A stretch of 64,000 nucleotides of DNA, from the NCBI RefSeq assembly GCF_900107125.1, contig NZ_FNOU01000008.1, positions 1 through 64,000 of the forward strand. Reading direction: 5' to 3'. Within the stretch, counting starts at the first letter, position 1, and each line of letters begins with the position of its first letter. The position numbers and the translations under genes are program-made. Shown here in pieces: positions 43,295 to 53,859 of this stretch. Origin of the DNA: Eubacterium barkeri (lineage in GTDB: Bacteria > Bacillota > Clostridia > Eubacteriales > Eubacteriaceae). Below the pieces are notes generated by a model. The model saw only the letters and a program-made list of their open reading frames with translations, did no database searches and was not told the origin of the DNA.

Positions 43295-44029
43295 ATGGAA
43301 TTTAAACAGGCTTTTATGGCTGAAGGTGTTAAGTTTCGGCGCAGTCCGGTGTGGCTGGCCTTCGTGGTGATGTTGGGACTTTCAGCGTTTATGGGGACCT
43401 TTAACTACCAAGCAAATACGGGTGTCCTCACCCAGGGGTGGGTGAGTCTGTGGACCCAGCACACCCTTTTTTCCTGTGCGGTGTTTCTCCCGGCGGCCCT
43501 GGGGGTACTGTGTGCCTGGCAGTGGCGGTTAGAGCATACCGATCATAGCTGGAACCAGATTATGGCAGCACCCCTGGGACTGGGGGCCATCTGGTGGGCG
43601 AAGCTGTGCTGGGCAGGAGTGATTGCCCTGGGAACGGCGGTTACAGCAGGGATTTTTTATATTGCCGGTGGTGTCCTCATCGGTCTGCCCCTGGGGGATT
43701 TACCCCCGGAGCTGCCGGGCTGGCTGTTTTTCGGATTTCTAGGCATGATGGCCATCTGTGCCTGGGAGGAGCTGATGGCCATGGTTATCCGCATCTTTGC
43801 AGTACCAGTGGCCCTGGGTCTCTTTGGGGGGATTGTGGGGCTGTACATCACAGCCAAGGGCTTTGGCTTGTACTGGCCCTGGGCCTTACTCTGTCTGGGG
43901 ATGCGGGCCAATAATCCCAATCTGGAACTGGCGGTGGTCCCCTTTGTCCTGCTGTGCCTGGTCTTTACCCTGATTCCAGGGGCCATTGCCCTGGGCTTCG
44001 CCAGGGTACAGGATGTGCGGTCGGAGTAA
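43295..44029 (+). CDS. Lantibiotic-protection ABC permease subunit 2 (MutG type)
   Basis: A 244-residue membrane permease with about six hydrophobic segments. ATG 43295 is chosen with AGGGAGG eight bases upstream; the frame is open far upstream but that part overlaps the first permease in another frame. It ends the operon, converging with nagA (56-base gap). A TAAATCC/GGATTTA hairpin at 44034-44052 follows, but without a T-run. Confidence 0.85.
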   Translation: MEFKQAFMAEGVKFRRSPVWLAFVVMLGLSAFMGTFNYQANTGVLTQGWVSLWTQHTLFSCAVFLPAALGVLCAWQWRLEHTDHSWNQIMAAPLGLGAIWWAKLCWAGVIALGTAVTAGIFYIAGGVLIGLPLGDLPPELPGWLFFGFLGMMAICAWEELMAMVIRIFAVPVALGLFGGIVGLYITAKGFGLYWPWALLCLGMRANNPNLELAVVPFVLLCLVFTLIPGAIALGFARVQDVRSE

Positions 44030-44085
44030 GTAAATCCTCGATGGATTTATGGAGGAAAAGAAGGGGAAAGGGGGGGATTGCGGCA

Positions 44086-46007
<1,922 letters not shown>

Positions 46008-46020
46008 TTGTTTTAGCAAT

Positions 46021-46038
46021 ACAGAAAGAACTTTCAGA
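46021..46038. promoter_or_regulatory. Putative RpiR operator, nagB/rpiR side
   Basis: ACAGAAAGAACTTTCAGA is the exact reverse complement of the box at 47004-47021 and contains the palindrome GAAAG-AA-CTTTC. It ends 13 bases upstream of the nagB -35 and lies 17 bases before a weak rpiR -35-like GTGAAA (46056), so it may serve both directions. Confidence 0.7.
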
Positions 46039-46115
46039 TTGGGCTAAGAAAAAAGGTGAAAGACGGGAGAAAATTTGTTATGATGGAACCAGGATTCATG
46101 GATTGAGGTGTGCAC

Positions 46116-46937
46116 ATGAAGGATTATAAAAAAACAGTGGTTCCGGTGATTGAAAAGGCCTATGGGGAGATGACGGCGGTGGAACGCAATATTGCGGATT
46201 TCTTCATCCATAATAATGAAGAAATGGATTTTTCAGCCAAGAATATTGCGGCCCATCTCTTTGTTTCAGAGGCATCCCTGTCGCGTTTTGCTAAAAAATG
46301 TGGTTTTAAAGGGTATCGGGAATTTTTATACCACTACGACAGTACCTTTACAAAAAATGAGAAGACCATTGACGATCTCACCAAGGGGGTTCTCAATACG
46401 TACCAGGAGCTTCTGAATAAAAGCTATGCCCTGGTGGATGAAAACCAGATGCGCCGCATCGCCCTGCGCTTAAGCAAAAGCCCCCGGGTCTTTGTTTATG
46501 GCATGGGGAGCTCAGGCTTAGCAGCCCAGGAGCTGAAAATGCGTTTTATGCGTCTTGGCCTGGATGTGGAGGCCATCGTTGACTCTCATATTATGAGAAT
46601 GAATTCTGTTCTGGTGAATGAGCGGACGCTGGTCATCGGAATCAGTATCAAAGGAAAAACCCAGGAGGTGTTAAGCTCTTTAAAGGAAGCCAAAGCCCAT
46701 GGTGCCAAAACCGTATTGATTACAGGGAATGCCGCTCCAGGACAGCATCAGTACTGCGATGAGCTTTTACCCATTGCCCTCACTAAAAATTTAGAAGGAG
46801 GAAGCATTATTTCTCCCCAGTTTCCCATCCAAATCATGGTTGATATTTTCTATGCCTTTTTTTTGAATACCGATTTTACAAACAAAACCGCCCTACACAC
46901 AGAGACCGTCGGGGCTTTGAAGAAATTGGCAGATTAA
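46116..46937 (+). CDS. RpiR-family amino-sugar regulator
   Basis: A 273-residue regulator: HTH_6 domain ([40 protein letters not shown]; residues 15-75) and a sugar-phosphate-binding SIS domain ([40 protein letters not shown]). In other Firmicutes such proteins sense ManNAc-6-P or GlcN-6-P and control nan/nag genes. ATG 46116 is preferred over GTG 46110 by the GAGGTG spacing. It stands between the two operons that carry the shared operator. Confidence 0.9.
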   Translation: MKDYKKTVVPVIEKAYGEMTAVERNIADFFIHNNEEMDFSAKNIAAHLFVSEASLSRFAKKCGFKGYREFLYHYDSTFTKNEKTIDDLTKGVLNTYQELLNKSYALVDENQMRRIALRLSKSPRVFVYGMGSSGLAAQELKMRFMRLGLDVEAIVDSHIMRMNSVLVNERTLVIGISIKGKTQEVLSSLKEAKAHGAKTVLITGNAAPGQHQYCDELLPIALTKNLEGGSIISPQFPIQIMVDIFYAFFLNTDFTNKTALHTETVGALKKLAD

Positions 46938-46956
46938 AGTAAACAGAATTGAAAGT

Positions 46957-46981
46957 CAGTGCAGATGCGCTGGCTTTTTTG
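46957..46981 (+). terminator. Terminator after the RpiR gene
   Basis: CAGTGC-AGAT-GCGCTG stem (one G-T pair) followed directly by GCTTTTTTG. It separates the regulator transcript from the nan promoter 55 bases further on. Confidence 0.7.
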
Positions 46982-47003
46982 TATGCCGGGTTTTCTTAAC
47001 TGG

Positions 47004-47021
47004 TCTGAAAGTTCTTTCTGT
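47004..47021. promoter_or_regulatory. Putative RpiR operator, nan side
   Basis: TCTGAAAGTTCTTTCTGT, exact reverse complement of 46021-46038. It ends 14 bases upstream of the nan -35 box, so its centre is near -58. An upstream site on both promoters suits activation more than blocking. Confidence 0.72.
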
Positions 47022-47035
47022 AATAGGCCAAAGCA

Positions 47036-47064
47036 TTGAAATTAAAAACAAACTTCGCTATACT
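47036..47064 (+). promoter_or_regulatory. Promoter of the nan operon
   Basis: TTGAAA (47036-47041), 17 bases, TATACT (47059-47064). The spacer shares the end CTTCGC with the nagB spacer (both read ...CTTCGC before the -10). Confidence 0.8.
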
Positions 47065-47103
47065 GAGTGCAACAGAAATCAAACAGAGATGGAGAACATT
47101 GAA

Positions 47104-47802
47104 ATGAGTCAAGAAGACCGTTTAAACATAAAGGGACATTTGATTGTCTCCTGTCAGGCGTTACCCAATGAGCCGCTGCATTCTTCTTTTATTATGGGAA
47201 GGATGGCCCTGGCGGCTGCAGAAGGCGGGGCTTATGGTATTCGGGCAAATACACCCGAGGATATCGAAGAAATTAAAAAAAATGTGGCACTGCCCATTAT
47301 TGGGATTGTCAAAAAAGATTACCCGGATAGTCCGGTATATATTACCCCAACCATGACCGAGGTGGATGCCTTGGTATCCGCCGGGGCGGAAATTATCGCC
47401 ATGGATGCCACGGCGGCCAGGCGACCGGGTGGATTGGATTTGGAAACATTTTTTAAAGAAGTGAAGCAGCGCTACCCCAATCAGCTTTTTATGGCCGATT
47501 GTGCCACGGTAGAGGAAGCGGTCTTTGCCGATGGTTTAGGTTTCGATTTTATCGGGACAACCCTGGTAGGGTATACCGCCCAAAGTATTGGGAATCGCAT
47601 TGAGGCGGATGATTTTAAGATTATTCGGGAAATCTTAGAACGTGTCACCCACCCGGTGATTGCCGAGGGGAATATTGATACCACAGATAAAGCTGTGCGG
47701 GTCCTCGATTTAGGGTGCTATAGTGTGGTGGTGGGGTCCATCATTACCCGGCCTCAGCTTATTACAAAGCGGTTTTCAGAACGCATTGAAAACCGGGACT
47801 GA
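47104..47802 (+). CDS. nanE: N-acetylmannosamine-6-phosphate 2-epimerase NanE
   Basis: Converts ManNAc-6-P to GlcNAc-6-P. A 232-residue TIM barrel with [51 protein letters not shown] and the C-terminal phosphate site VIAEGNI and [11 protein letters not shown] chose ATG 47104 with GGAGA upstream rather than the in-frame ATG at 47089, which has no ribosome site. First gene of the operon; an AAGCCA-ACTG-TGGCTT hairpin in the gap to nanA may affect mRNA processing. Confidence 0.96.
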   Translation: MSQEDRLNIKGHLIVSCQALPNEPLHSSFIMGRMALAAAEGGAYGIRANTPEDIEEIKKNVALPIIGIVKKDYPDSPVYITPTMTEVDALVSAGAEIIAMDATAARRPGGLDLETFFKEVKQRYPNQLFMADCATVEEAVFADGLGFDFIGTTLVGYTAQSIGNRIEADDFKIIREILERVTHPVIAEGNIDTTDKAVRVLDLGCYSVVVGSIITRPQLITKRFSERIENRD

Positions 47803-47869
47803 GACTATTTTTTCGTTTTTTAAGCCAACTGTGGCTTTGAGTAATAAAGAAATATAGGAGAGTTTTATT

Positions 47870-48739
47870 ATGAAAGGTATTTATTCTGCATTATTAGCTT
47901 CTTTTGATGAACAGGGCAAGATTAACGCCCAGGGGATCCGGGAAATCGTTCGGCACAATATTGATGTGATGAAAATCGATGGCCTGTACGTCGGGGGGAG
48001 CACGGGTGAAAACTTTATGCTTTCAACCGAAGAAAAGAAAGAAATTTTCGATATTGCCAAGGATGAAGCCGGGGATCAGGTCAAGCTCATCGCCCAGGTA
48101 GGGTCCATCAATGTTTATGAATCCATGGAGCTGGCAAAGTATGCCACCAAGCTGGGGTACGATGCCATCTCAGCGGTTACCCCCTTCTACTATAAGTTTA
48201 GCTTTGCGGAAATCAAGGAATATTACAACATGATTATGGAAGGGGTGGACAATGAGCTGATTATCTATTCCATTCCTTTCCTGACTGGTGTGGACATGAG
48301 TGTGGAACAATTTGCAGAGCTTTTTGAGAACCCCAAGATTATTGGTGTGAAATTTACCGCCGCCGATTTCTTCCTGTTGGAACGGATGCGGAAGGCCTTC
48401 CCGGATAAGCTGATCTTTGCTGGATTTGATGAGATGATGCTGTCCGCTGCGGTTCTGGATGTGGATGGTGCCATTGGCTCCACCTTCAATATTAATGGGA
48501 TTCGGGCAAGACAGATCTTTGAGCTGGCTAAGGCGGGTAAGATTGATGAAGCCCGTGCCATTCAGCATGTGACCAATGACCTCATTGCCGCTGTTCTGGA
48601 CAATGGTCTGTACCCCACCATTAAGTGCATCCTGGAAGAACAGGGTGTCCATGCGGGGTATTGCAGAAGACCAATGGCCAGTGCCACTGAGGAAACCCGG
48701 GCCAAAGCGGTGGAAATTTATAACACCTATATTAAATAG
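47870..48739 (+). CDS. nanA: N-acetylneuraminate lyase NanA
   Basis: Aldolase that splits sialic acid to ManNAc and pyruvate. The 289-residue DHDPS-family protein has GGSTGENF at residues 42-49 (pyruvate carboxylate site), catalytic Tyr133 in IIYSIP, and Schiff-base Lys161 in GVKFTA. The length is typical. ATAGGAG precedes the ATG. In this operon its product ManNAc is phosphorylated by NanK and epimerised by NanE. Confidence 0.95.
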   Translation: MKGIYSALLASFDEQGKINAQGIREIVRHNIDVMKIDGLYVGGSTGENFMLSTEEKKEIFDIAKDEAGDQVKLIAQVGSINVYESMELAKYATKLGYDAISAVTPFYYKFSFAEIKEYYNMIMEGVDNELIIYSIPFLTGVDMSVEQFAELFENPKIIGVKFTAADFFLLERMRKAFPDKLIFAGFDEMMLSAAVLDVDGAIGSTFNINGIRARQIFELAKAGKIDEARAIQHVTNDLIAAVLDNGLYPTIKCILEEQGVHAGYCRRPMASATEETRAKAVEIYNTYIK

Positions 48740-48759
48740 GGGAAAGTGGGGGAATTATT

Positions 48760-50301
48760 ATGCAAGGTTTTACAATGATCGATTTGATCATTCTCATTGT
48801 GTATTTAGCGGCGGTGCTCATTATCGGGCTGGCCTTTGCCAAGAAGGATATGGAGGGGAAGGAGTTCTTCAGAGGGGATGGCACCATCCCCTGGTGGGTC
48901 ACCTCGGTTTCCATTTTTGCCACCCTTTTAAGTCCCATTTCCTTCCTTTCCCTGGTGGGGAATTCCTATGCAGGGACCTGGATTTTGTGGTTTGCCCAAT
49001 TAGGGATGCTCATTGCCATTCCGGTGACCATTCGCTTCTTCCTGCCCATGTATAGCCGTTTGGATATCGATACGGCCTATGAGTATTTGCAGCTTCGGTT
49101 TAATAGTAAGGGGCTGCGGATCCTCGGGGCGATTATGTTTATTATTTACCAGGTGGGTCGGATGTCCATTATTATGTACCTGCCCTCCATGGTACTGGCG
49201 AATTTAATTCATGTGGATGTTAACATCTTGATTGTACTCATGGGGGTTGTCGCCATTATTTACTCCTACGCTGGCGGGATTAAATCCGTGTTATGGACTG
49301 ACTTTATCCAGGGATGTGTGCTGATCGTAGGGGTAGTTTTTTCACTCGTTTACCTGGTTGCCAGTATTGATGGCGGGATGGGTGCCATTACCGCTACTTT
49401 GGCCAACGGGAAATTCCTATCGGATACCCAGTCCCTCATCGATCCTCAGATTTGGAAGGACAGCATTTTGATTATCTTAATTGGTGCGGGTTTCAATACC
49501 TTCTCATCCTATGTGTCCAGCCAGGATATCGTCCAGCGGTTTACAACGACTACGGATGTGAAAAAACTCAATAAGATGATGCTGACCAATGGGGCACTGT
49601 CTATCTTTATTGCCACAGTATTTTACTTAATTGGAACCGGTCTTTATGTTTTCTATGGTCAAAATCCAAGCTTGGCTCAAACGGCCCAGCAGGATCAGAT
49701 CTTTGGCTCCTTTATTGCCTATCAGCTGCCGGTGGGGATTACCGGGATTTTGTTGGCTGCTATTTATGCGGCATCCCAGTCCACATTGTCAACGGGGCTG
49801 AACTCCGTGGCCACCAGCTGGACTCTGGATATCCAGACCATGGTTTCCAAAAAATCCCTGAGCTTTAAAACCCAGACGCGCATTGCTCAATTTATCACTT
49901 TAGGAGTGGGGATTCTCTCCATTGTTGTGGCGATTATCCTGGCCAACGGGGAAATTAAATCGGCCTACGAATGGTTCAATGGCTTTATGGGACTGGTATT
50001 AGGGGTTCTGGGCGGCACCTTTGTCCTTGGTGCGTTTACCAAAAAAGCCACCAATGTGGGGGCTTATGTTGCCTTTGCGGTTTCTGCCATCCTGGTGGTG
50101 TTCCTAAAATACAGCGGAGCAGGCGTATCCATCTGGTCTTACTCCATTATCTCCATTTTGGTATCCCTTATCGTGGGTTATGTGGCAAGCTTGGTTCACC
50201 GTAAATTGGTTCCTGAACAACAAATCTGCGATGTCCGAACCACTATTTTTTATCACAAGGGAAAGGATGTTGCCCTTGATCAGGAAAGGGCAGGTGAATA
50301 G
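48760..50301 (+). CDS. SSS-family sodium:solute symporter, probable sialic acid importer
   Basis: A 513-residue transporter of the sodium:solute symporter family with about 13 membrane helices. It shows RMSIIMYLPSMVLANLIHVD, YAGGIKSVLWTDFIQG (family signature) and STGLNSVATSW. Its position between nanA and yhcH makes Neu5Ac the likely substrate (SiaT-like). Substrate is inferred from context; a different amino sugar is possible. GGGGGAA precedes the ATG. Confidence 0.9.
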   Translation: MQGFTMIDLIILIVYLAAVLIIGLAFAKKDMEGKEFFRGDGTIPWWVTSVSIFATLLSPISFLSLVGNSYAGTWILWFAQLGMLIAIPVTIRFFLPMYSRLDIDTAYEYLQLRFNSKGLRILGAIMFIIYQVGRMSIIMYLPSMVLANLIHVDVNILIVLMGVVAIIYSYAGGIKSVLWTDFIQGCVLIVGVVFSLVYLVASIDGGMGAITATLANGKFLSDTQSLIDPQIWKDSILIILIGAGFNTFSSYVSSQDIVQRFTTTTDVKKLNKMMLTNGALSIFIATVFYLIGTGLYVFYGQNPSLAQTAQQDQIFGSFIAYQLPVGITGILLAAIYAASQSTLSTGLNSVATSWTLDIQTMVSKKSLSFKTQTRIAQFITLGVGILSIVVAIILANGEIKSAYEWFNGFMGLVLGVLGGTFVLGAFTKKATNVGAYVAFAVSAILVVFLKYSGAGVSIWSYSIISILVSLIVGYVASLVHRKLVPEQQICDVRTTIFYHKGKDVALDQERAGE

Positions 50302-50303
50302 TG

Positions 50304-50753
50304 ATGATCTTTGGACAAATTGACGGGGCTCATCAGTATGACTTTTTAGACAAAGCCATTCAGAGATGTTTTGATTATTGCCGGGACACAGATTTAAAGG
50401 CCTTGGCCTTAGGCTCCTACCCCATTGAGGATCCGGATATCTTTGTCAATATTGTCTCCTATGAAACGGGCGCATCCCAGGAACGCAGTTGGGAGGCCCA
50501 CCGGAAGTATCTGGATATCCATGTGATGCTGGATGGGACAGAAACCATTGAAATAGCTTTTATTTCAAAAATGGAACAGGGGACTTTCGACCCCGATGCT
50601 GATAATCTCCCTCTGACAGGGACGGTACAATGTGGCATCAGAATGATGCATGGAGATTTTCTGATTTGTTATCCAGAGGACGGGCATAAGCCTGGGGTCT
50701 GCGTATCCGAGCCCCAGGTCATTAAGAAAGCGATTTTCAAGGTACGGATATGA
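50304..50753 (+). CDS. YhcH/YjgK/YiaL family protein (NanQ-like)
   Basis: A 149-residue cupin-like protein of the YhcH family (IFGQIDGAHQYDF, VSYETGASQERSWEAHRKYL, DIHVMLDGTETIEIA, FLICYPEDGHKPGV). Members in nan operons are thought to help with anomer conversion or sugar handling during sialic acid use (NanQ). The ATG lies two bases after the symporter stop; an in-frame GTG is one codon earlier. It overlaps nanK by four bases. Confidence 0.9.
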   Translation: MIFGQIDGAHQYDFLDKAIQRCFDYCRDTDLKALALGSYPIEDPDIFVNIVSYETGASQERSWEAHRKYLDIHVMLDGTETIEIAFISKMEQGTFDPDADNLPLTGTVQCGIRMMHGDFLICYPEDGHKPGVCVSEPQVIKKAIFKVRI

Positions 50754-51643
50754 AGCCTTATCTCTGTATTGATATTGGGGGGACAGCCATTAAGCACGGG
50801 CTGTTCTCCGAGGATTTTAAATGCATTGCGAAAAAGAAGGTGCCGACCCATAGTGCGGCAGCGCCAGAGCCTGGTGTGTTAGAGCAGGTTTTCACCATTA
50901 TAAAGGATTGGCGGGCCCAAACAGAAATTGAGGGTGTTGCCATTTCCACAGCGGGGATCGTCGATCCTAAGGCCGGAGAGATTATTTATGCCTCAGAGGT
51001 CATGCCGGGTTACACCGGGACAAAGATGAAGACACCGGTGGAGAACGCCTTCCACCTACCCTGTATTGTAGAAAATGATGTGAATTGTATGGGATTGGCT
51101 GAGGCTAAAATTGGAGCGGGGCAAAAGGCCCGAAGCTGCCTGTGCATCACTGTTGGAACGGGCATTGGGGGATCTTTCATCTGTGGTGGTGAGATCTTTC
51201 ATGGTTTTAGCAACAGTGCCTGCGAGGTTGGTTATCTCCGGGTACCTGGCGGTGTTTATCAGGACTTAGCCTCCACCATTCAGCTGGTTAAAAAGATTGC
51301 CGCAGGCCGGGGGATTTCACCATCGGCTATCAACGGCTTTCAGATTTTCGAAGAGGCCAGGGCAGGGGCCAAGGATTGCATCACCGCCATTGATGAAATG
51401 GTGGATATCCTGGCAGATGGTTTGGCCAATATGGTTTATCTGTTCAATCCAGAGATGGTCATCCTTGGCGGCGGCATCATGGAGCAGCAGGAGTATATGG
51501 AACCCCGGATTCAGTTAGCTTTATCCAAACGAATCATCCCGGTGGTATTCAATGAAACACAGATCGCCCTGGCCCAGCACGGCAATGATGCGGGTATGTT
51601 GGGGGCGCTGGTGCTGCTTCAGGATCATTGTGCCCAAACTTAA
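50750..51643 (+). CDS. nanK: ROK-family N-acetylmannosamine kinase NanK
   Basis: Phosphorylates ManNAc. The 297-residue ROK protein has ATP-binding DIGGTAIKHGLF (6-17), the catalytic region IVENDVNCMGLAEAKIGAGQ with Asp, and VGTGIGGSFICGGEIFHG. The usual ROK zinc motif CxCGxxGCxE is replaced by SACEVGYLRVPGGVYQDLAS, which has no cysteine cluster; I recall that some Firmicutes NanK lack it too. The ATGA overlap with yhcH shows coupling. Substrate inferred from the operon. Confidence 0.92.
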   Translation: MKPYLCIDIGGTAIKHGLFSEDFKCIAKKKVPTHSAAAPEPGVLEQVFTIIKDWRAQTEIEGVAISTAGIVDPKAGEIIYASEVMPGYTGTKMKTPVENAFHLPCIVENDVNCMGLAEAKIGAGQKARSCLCITVGTGIGGSFICGGEIFHGFSNSACEVGYLRVPGGVYQDLASTIQLVKKIAAGRGISPSAINGFQIFEEARAGAKDCITAIDEMVDILADGLANMVYLFNPEMVILGGGIMEQQEYMEPRIQLALSKRIIPVVFNETQIALAQHGNDAGMLGALVLLQDHCAQT

Positions 51644-51677
51644 ATTGAAGTAAAATGAGGGAAAGGAAAGGAAAAAA

Positions 51678-53717
51678 ATGAATCTAAAAGCAAAATCGTC
51701 GGTAGTGTTTGAGAAAGCTCAGCAATTTGGAAAATCCTTTATGCTGCCCATCGCGGTTTTACCGGCAGCCGGGCTATTACTGGGTATCGGTGGGGCACTG
51801 TCCAACCCCAATACGGTAATGGCTTATCCCATACTCAACGTGGCATGGCTTCAAATAATTTTTACCATCATGAGCGCAGCGGGAAGCATTGTCTTTTCCA
51901 ACTTGCCCATTCTCTTTGCCGCAGGTGTGGCGGTTGGGCTGGCCAAGTCGGACAAGGGAACTGCCGCCATTGCAGCACTACTGGGGTATTTGGTTATGAA
52001 TGCCACCATGAACGCCATCCTGGGAATCACCGGAGAGCTGGCATCTGCTGAGGGAATGGCGGCTGCTGGTCAAGGAATGGCCCTGGGAATCCAAACCCTG
52101 GAATCCGGTGTGTTTGGTGGAATCATAGTGGGACTCATGGTTTCTGTCCTGCATAACCGCTTTCACAATATTGAGGTTCCTCAGTTTTTAGGGTTCTTTG
52201 GAGGCTCTCGTTTTGTGCCCATCATTACTGCCTTTGCCGCCATCTTTCTGGGGGTGGCAATGTACTTTGTCTGGCCCTTTTTCCAAAGTCTGATTATGGG
52301 CATGGGAAATATTGTCAACGCTACGGGGTACGTGGGAACCTTTTTCTACGGCTTTATTTTAAGGATGCTTGGACCCTTCGGCCTGCATCATATTTTCTAC
52401 CTGCCCTTCTGGCAGACCGCCTTGGGTGGCACTTTAGAGGTCGCTGGCAAGGTGTATAATGGCACCCAGAATATTTTCTTTGCCCAGTTGGCTGATCCTG
52501 GCACCGTTAAATTCTTCGAAGGGACCTCTCGCTTTATGTCCGGTCGTTTTATTACCATGATGTTTGGTTTAATGGGCGCTGCCTTTGCCATCTACCGCTG
52601 TGCCAAACCGGAAAATAAAAAAATTGTCGGGGGTCTGATGCTGACGGCTGCTCTGACCTCCTTTATGACAGGGATCACTGAGCCCTTAGAATTTTCCTTT
52701 CTTTTCGTGGCACCGGTCCTTTATGTGGCACACGCCATTTTGGATGGACTGGCCTTTATGCTGGCTCATATTTTTTCCATTACCATTGGGCAAACCTTTA
52801 GCGGCGGCTTCATCGATTATATTCTCTTTGGGGTTCTCCAGGGCCAGGCCAAGACCAACTTCCTATACGTCTTACTCATTGGGATTCCCTGGAGTCTGGT
52901 GTACTATGCTGTCTTTACCTTCCTCATTAAAAAGTTCAACTTAAAGACACCAGGCCGAGAAGGAAAACTCACCGAGGAACCCGGCATAAAGGGCCTGAAA
53001 GCCAGCGCGCGAGCTACCCGCATCGTTATGGCTCTGGGTGGTCGAAACAATTTGGAAACCGTGGATTGCTGCGCCACCCGTCTGCGGGTAACGGTGAAAG
53101 ACGCCAGTAAGGTTAGGGATACGGATTTTGCCGCCACTGGCAGTAAGGGCATCATCCATAAGGGTAACGGCGTCCAGGTGGTTTATGGTCCCCAGGTCAC
53201 CGTCATCAAAAACGAAATTGAAGAGTTATTGTTAACGGCACCAAAGGATGACTGGCCAACTGAAAAGGGTACTCAGATCAAGGCTCCGGGGTCCGGGTGC
53301 ATTCTGCCCCTCGAAAAGGTGCCGGATGAGGTATTTTCCAAAGGAATTATGGGACCTGGGGTAGCCATTGACTTAAAGGGCAACACCGTGGTGGCTCCCT
53401 GCGATGGAACCGTAGTGCTAGTGGCAGAAACCAAGCATGCCATCGCCCTGTCAACCGAGGATAACGAAGAAATACTAATCCATGTTGGACTAGACACCGT
53501 GGCGCTCGGCGGCGAAGGCTTTAGCCCGATGGTCAAAAAGGGCGATCAGGTGAAGGCTGGGGATTGCCTCATGACCATCGATCGAGATTTTCTTGTGGAA
53601 AAGGGCGTCTGCCTGATTACCCCGGTCATTTTGTGCAATGCCGAGGAACACCCCCTTACCCTCACCGGGGCAACGGGTGAGGCAGAAGCCGGAAAAACGG
53701 AGTTGTTTACACTGTAA
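51678..53717 (+). CDS. nagE: PTS N-acetylglucosamine transporter EIICBA
   Basis: A 679-residue three-domain phosphotransferase permease. IIC membrane domain (about 1-400; GKSFMLPIAVLPAAGLLLGI), IIB domain with phosphocysteine in VDCCATRLRVTV (about 450), and IIA domain (about 535-670) with the active-site His in ILIHVGLDTVALGG. The domain order CBA and sequence fit NagE. It brings in GlcNAc as GlcNAc-6-P for NagA and NagB. It lies 34 bases after nanK with GGAAAGG before the ATG, so the operon covers both sugars. Confidence 0.93.
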   Translation: MNLKAKSSVVFEKAQQFGKSFMLPIAVLPAAGLLLGIGGALSNPNTVMAYPILNVAWLQIIFTIMSAAGSIVFSNLPILFAAGVAVGLAKSDKGTAAIAALLGYLVMNATMNAILGITGELASAEGMAAAGQGMALGIQTLESGVFGGIIVGLMVSVLHNRFHNIEVPQFLGFFGGSRFVPIITAFAAIFLGVAMYFVWPFFQSLIMGMGNIVNATGYVGTFFYGFILRMLGPFGLHHIFYLPFWQTALGGTLEVAGKVYNGTQNIFFAQLADPGTVKFFEGTSRFMSGRFITMMFGLMGAAFAIYRCAKPENKKIVGGLMLTAALTSFMTGITEPLEFSFLFVAPVLYVAHAILDGLAFMLAHIFSITIGQTFSGGFIDYILFGVLQGQAKTNFLYVLLIGIPWSLVYYAVFTFLIKKFNLKTPGREGKLTEEPGIKGLKASARATRIVMALGGRNNLETVDCCATRLRVTVKDASKVRDTDFAATGSKGIIHKGNGVQVVYGPQVTVIKNEIEELLLTAPKDDWPTEKGTQIKAPGSGCILPLEKVPDEVFSKGIMGPGVAIDLKGNTVVAPCDGTVVLVAETKHAIALSTEDNEEILIHVGLDTVALGGEGFSPMVKKGDQVKAGDCLMTIDRDFLVEKGVCLITPVILCNAEEHPLTLTGATGEAEAGKTELFTL

Positions 53718-53721
53718 ATTA

Positions 53722-53766
53722 AAAGCCTGCATCTGAGGGAGTTATTCCCAGGGATGTAGGCTTTTT
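53722..53766 (+). terminator. Terminator of the nan-nagE operon
   Basis: AAAGCCTGCATC (53722-53733) pairs with GATGTAGGCTTT (53753-53764) through 12 positions with one G-T pair, followed by TT. The next gene is on the other strand. Confidence 0.85.
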
Positions 53767-53859
53767 GCTATAAGCGGTTTTGCATTGCGAACAATGGATA
53801 CAGCCTGCTTTTTATTGTTGAGAGTGGTTGCGGGGGCGGCTCCAGTGTAGCGAATCCAA

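Noticed and set aside
44034..44052. Terminator after the ABC permease
   Set aside because: TAAATCC/GGATTTA can form a hairpin but there is no T-run on either strand, so I do not call it a terminator.
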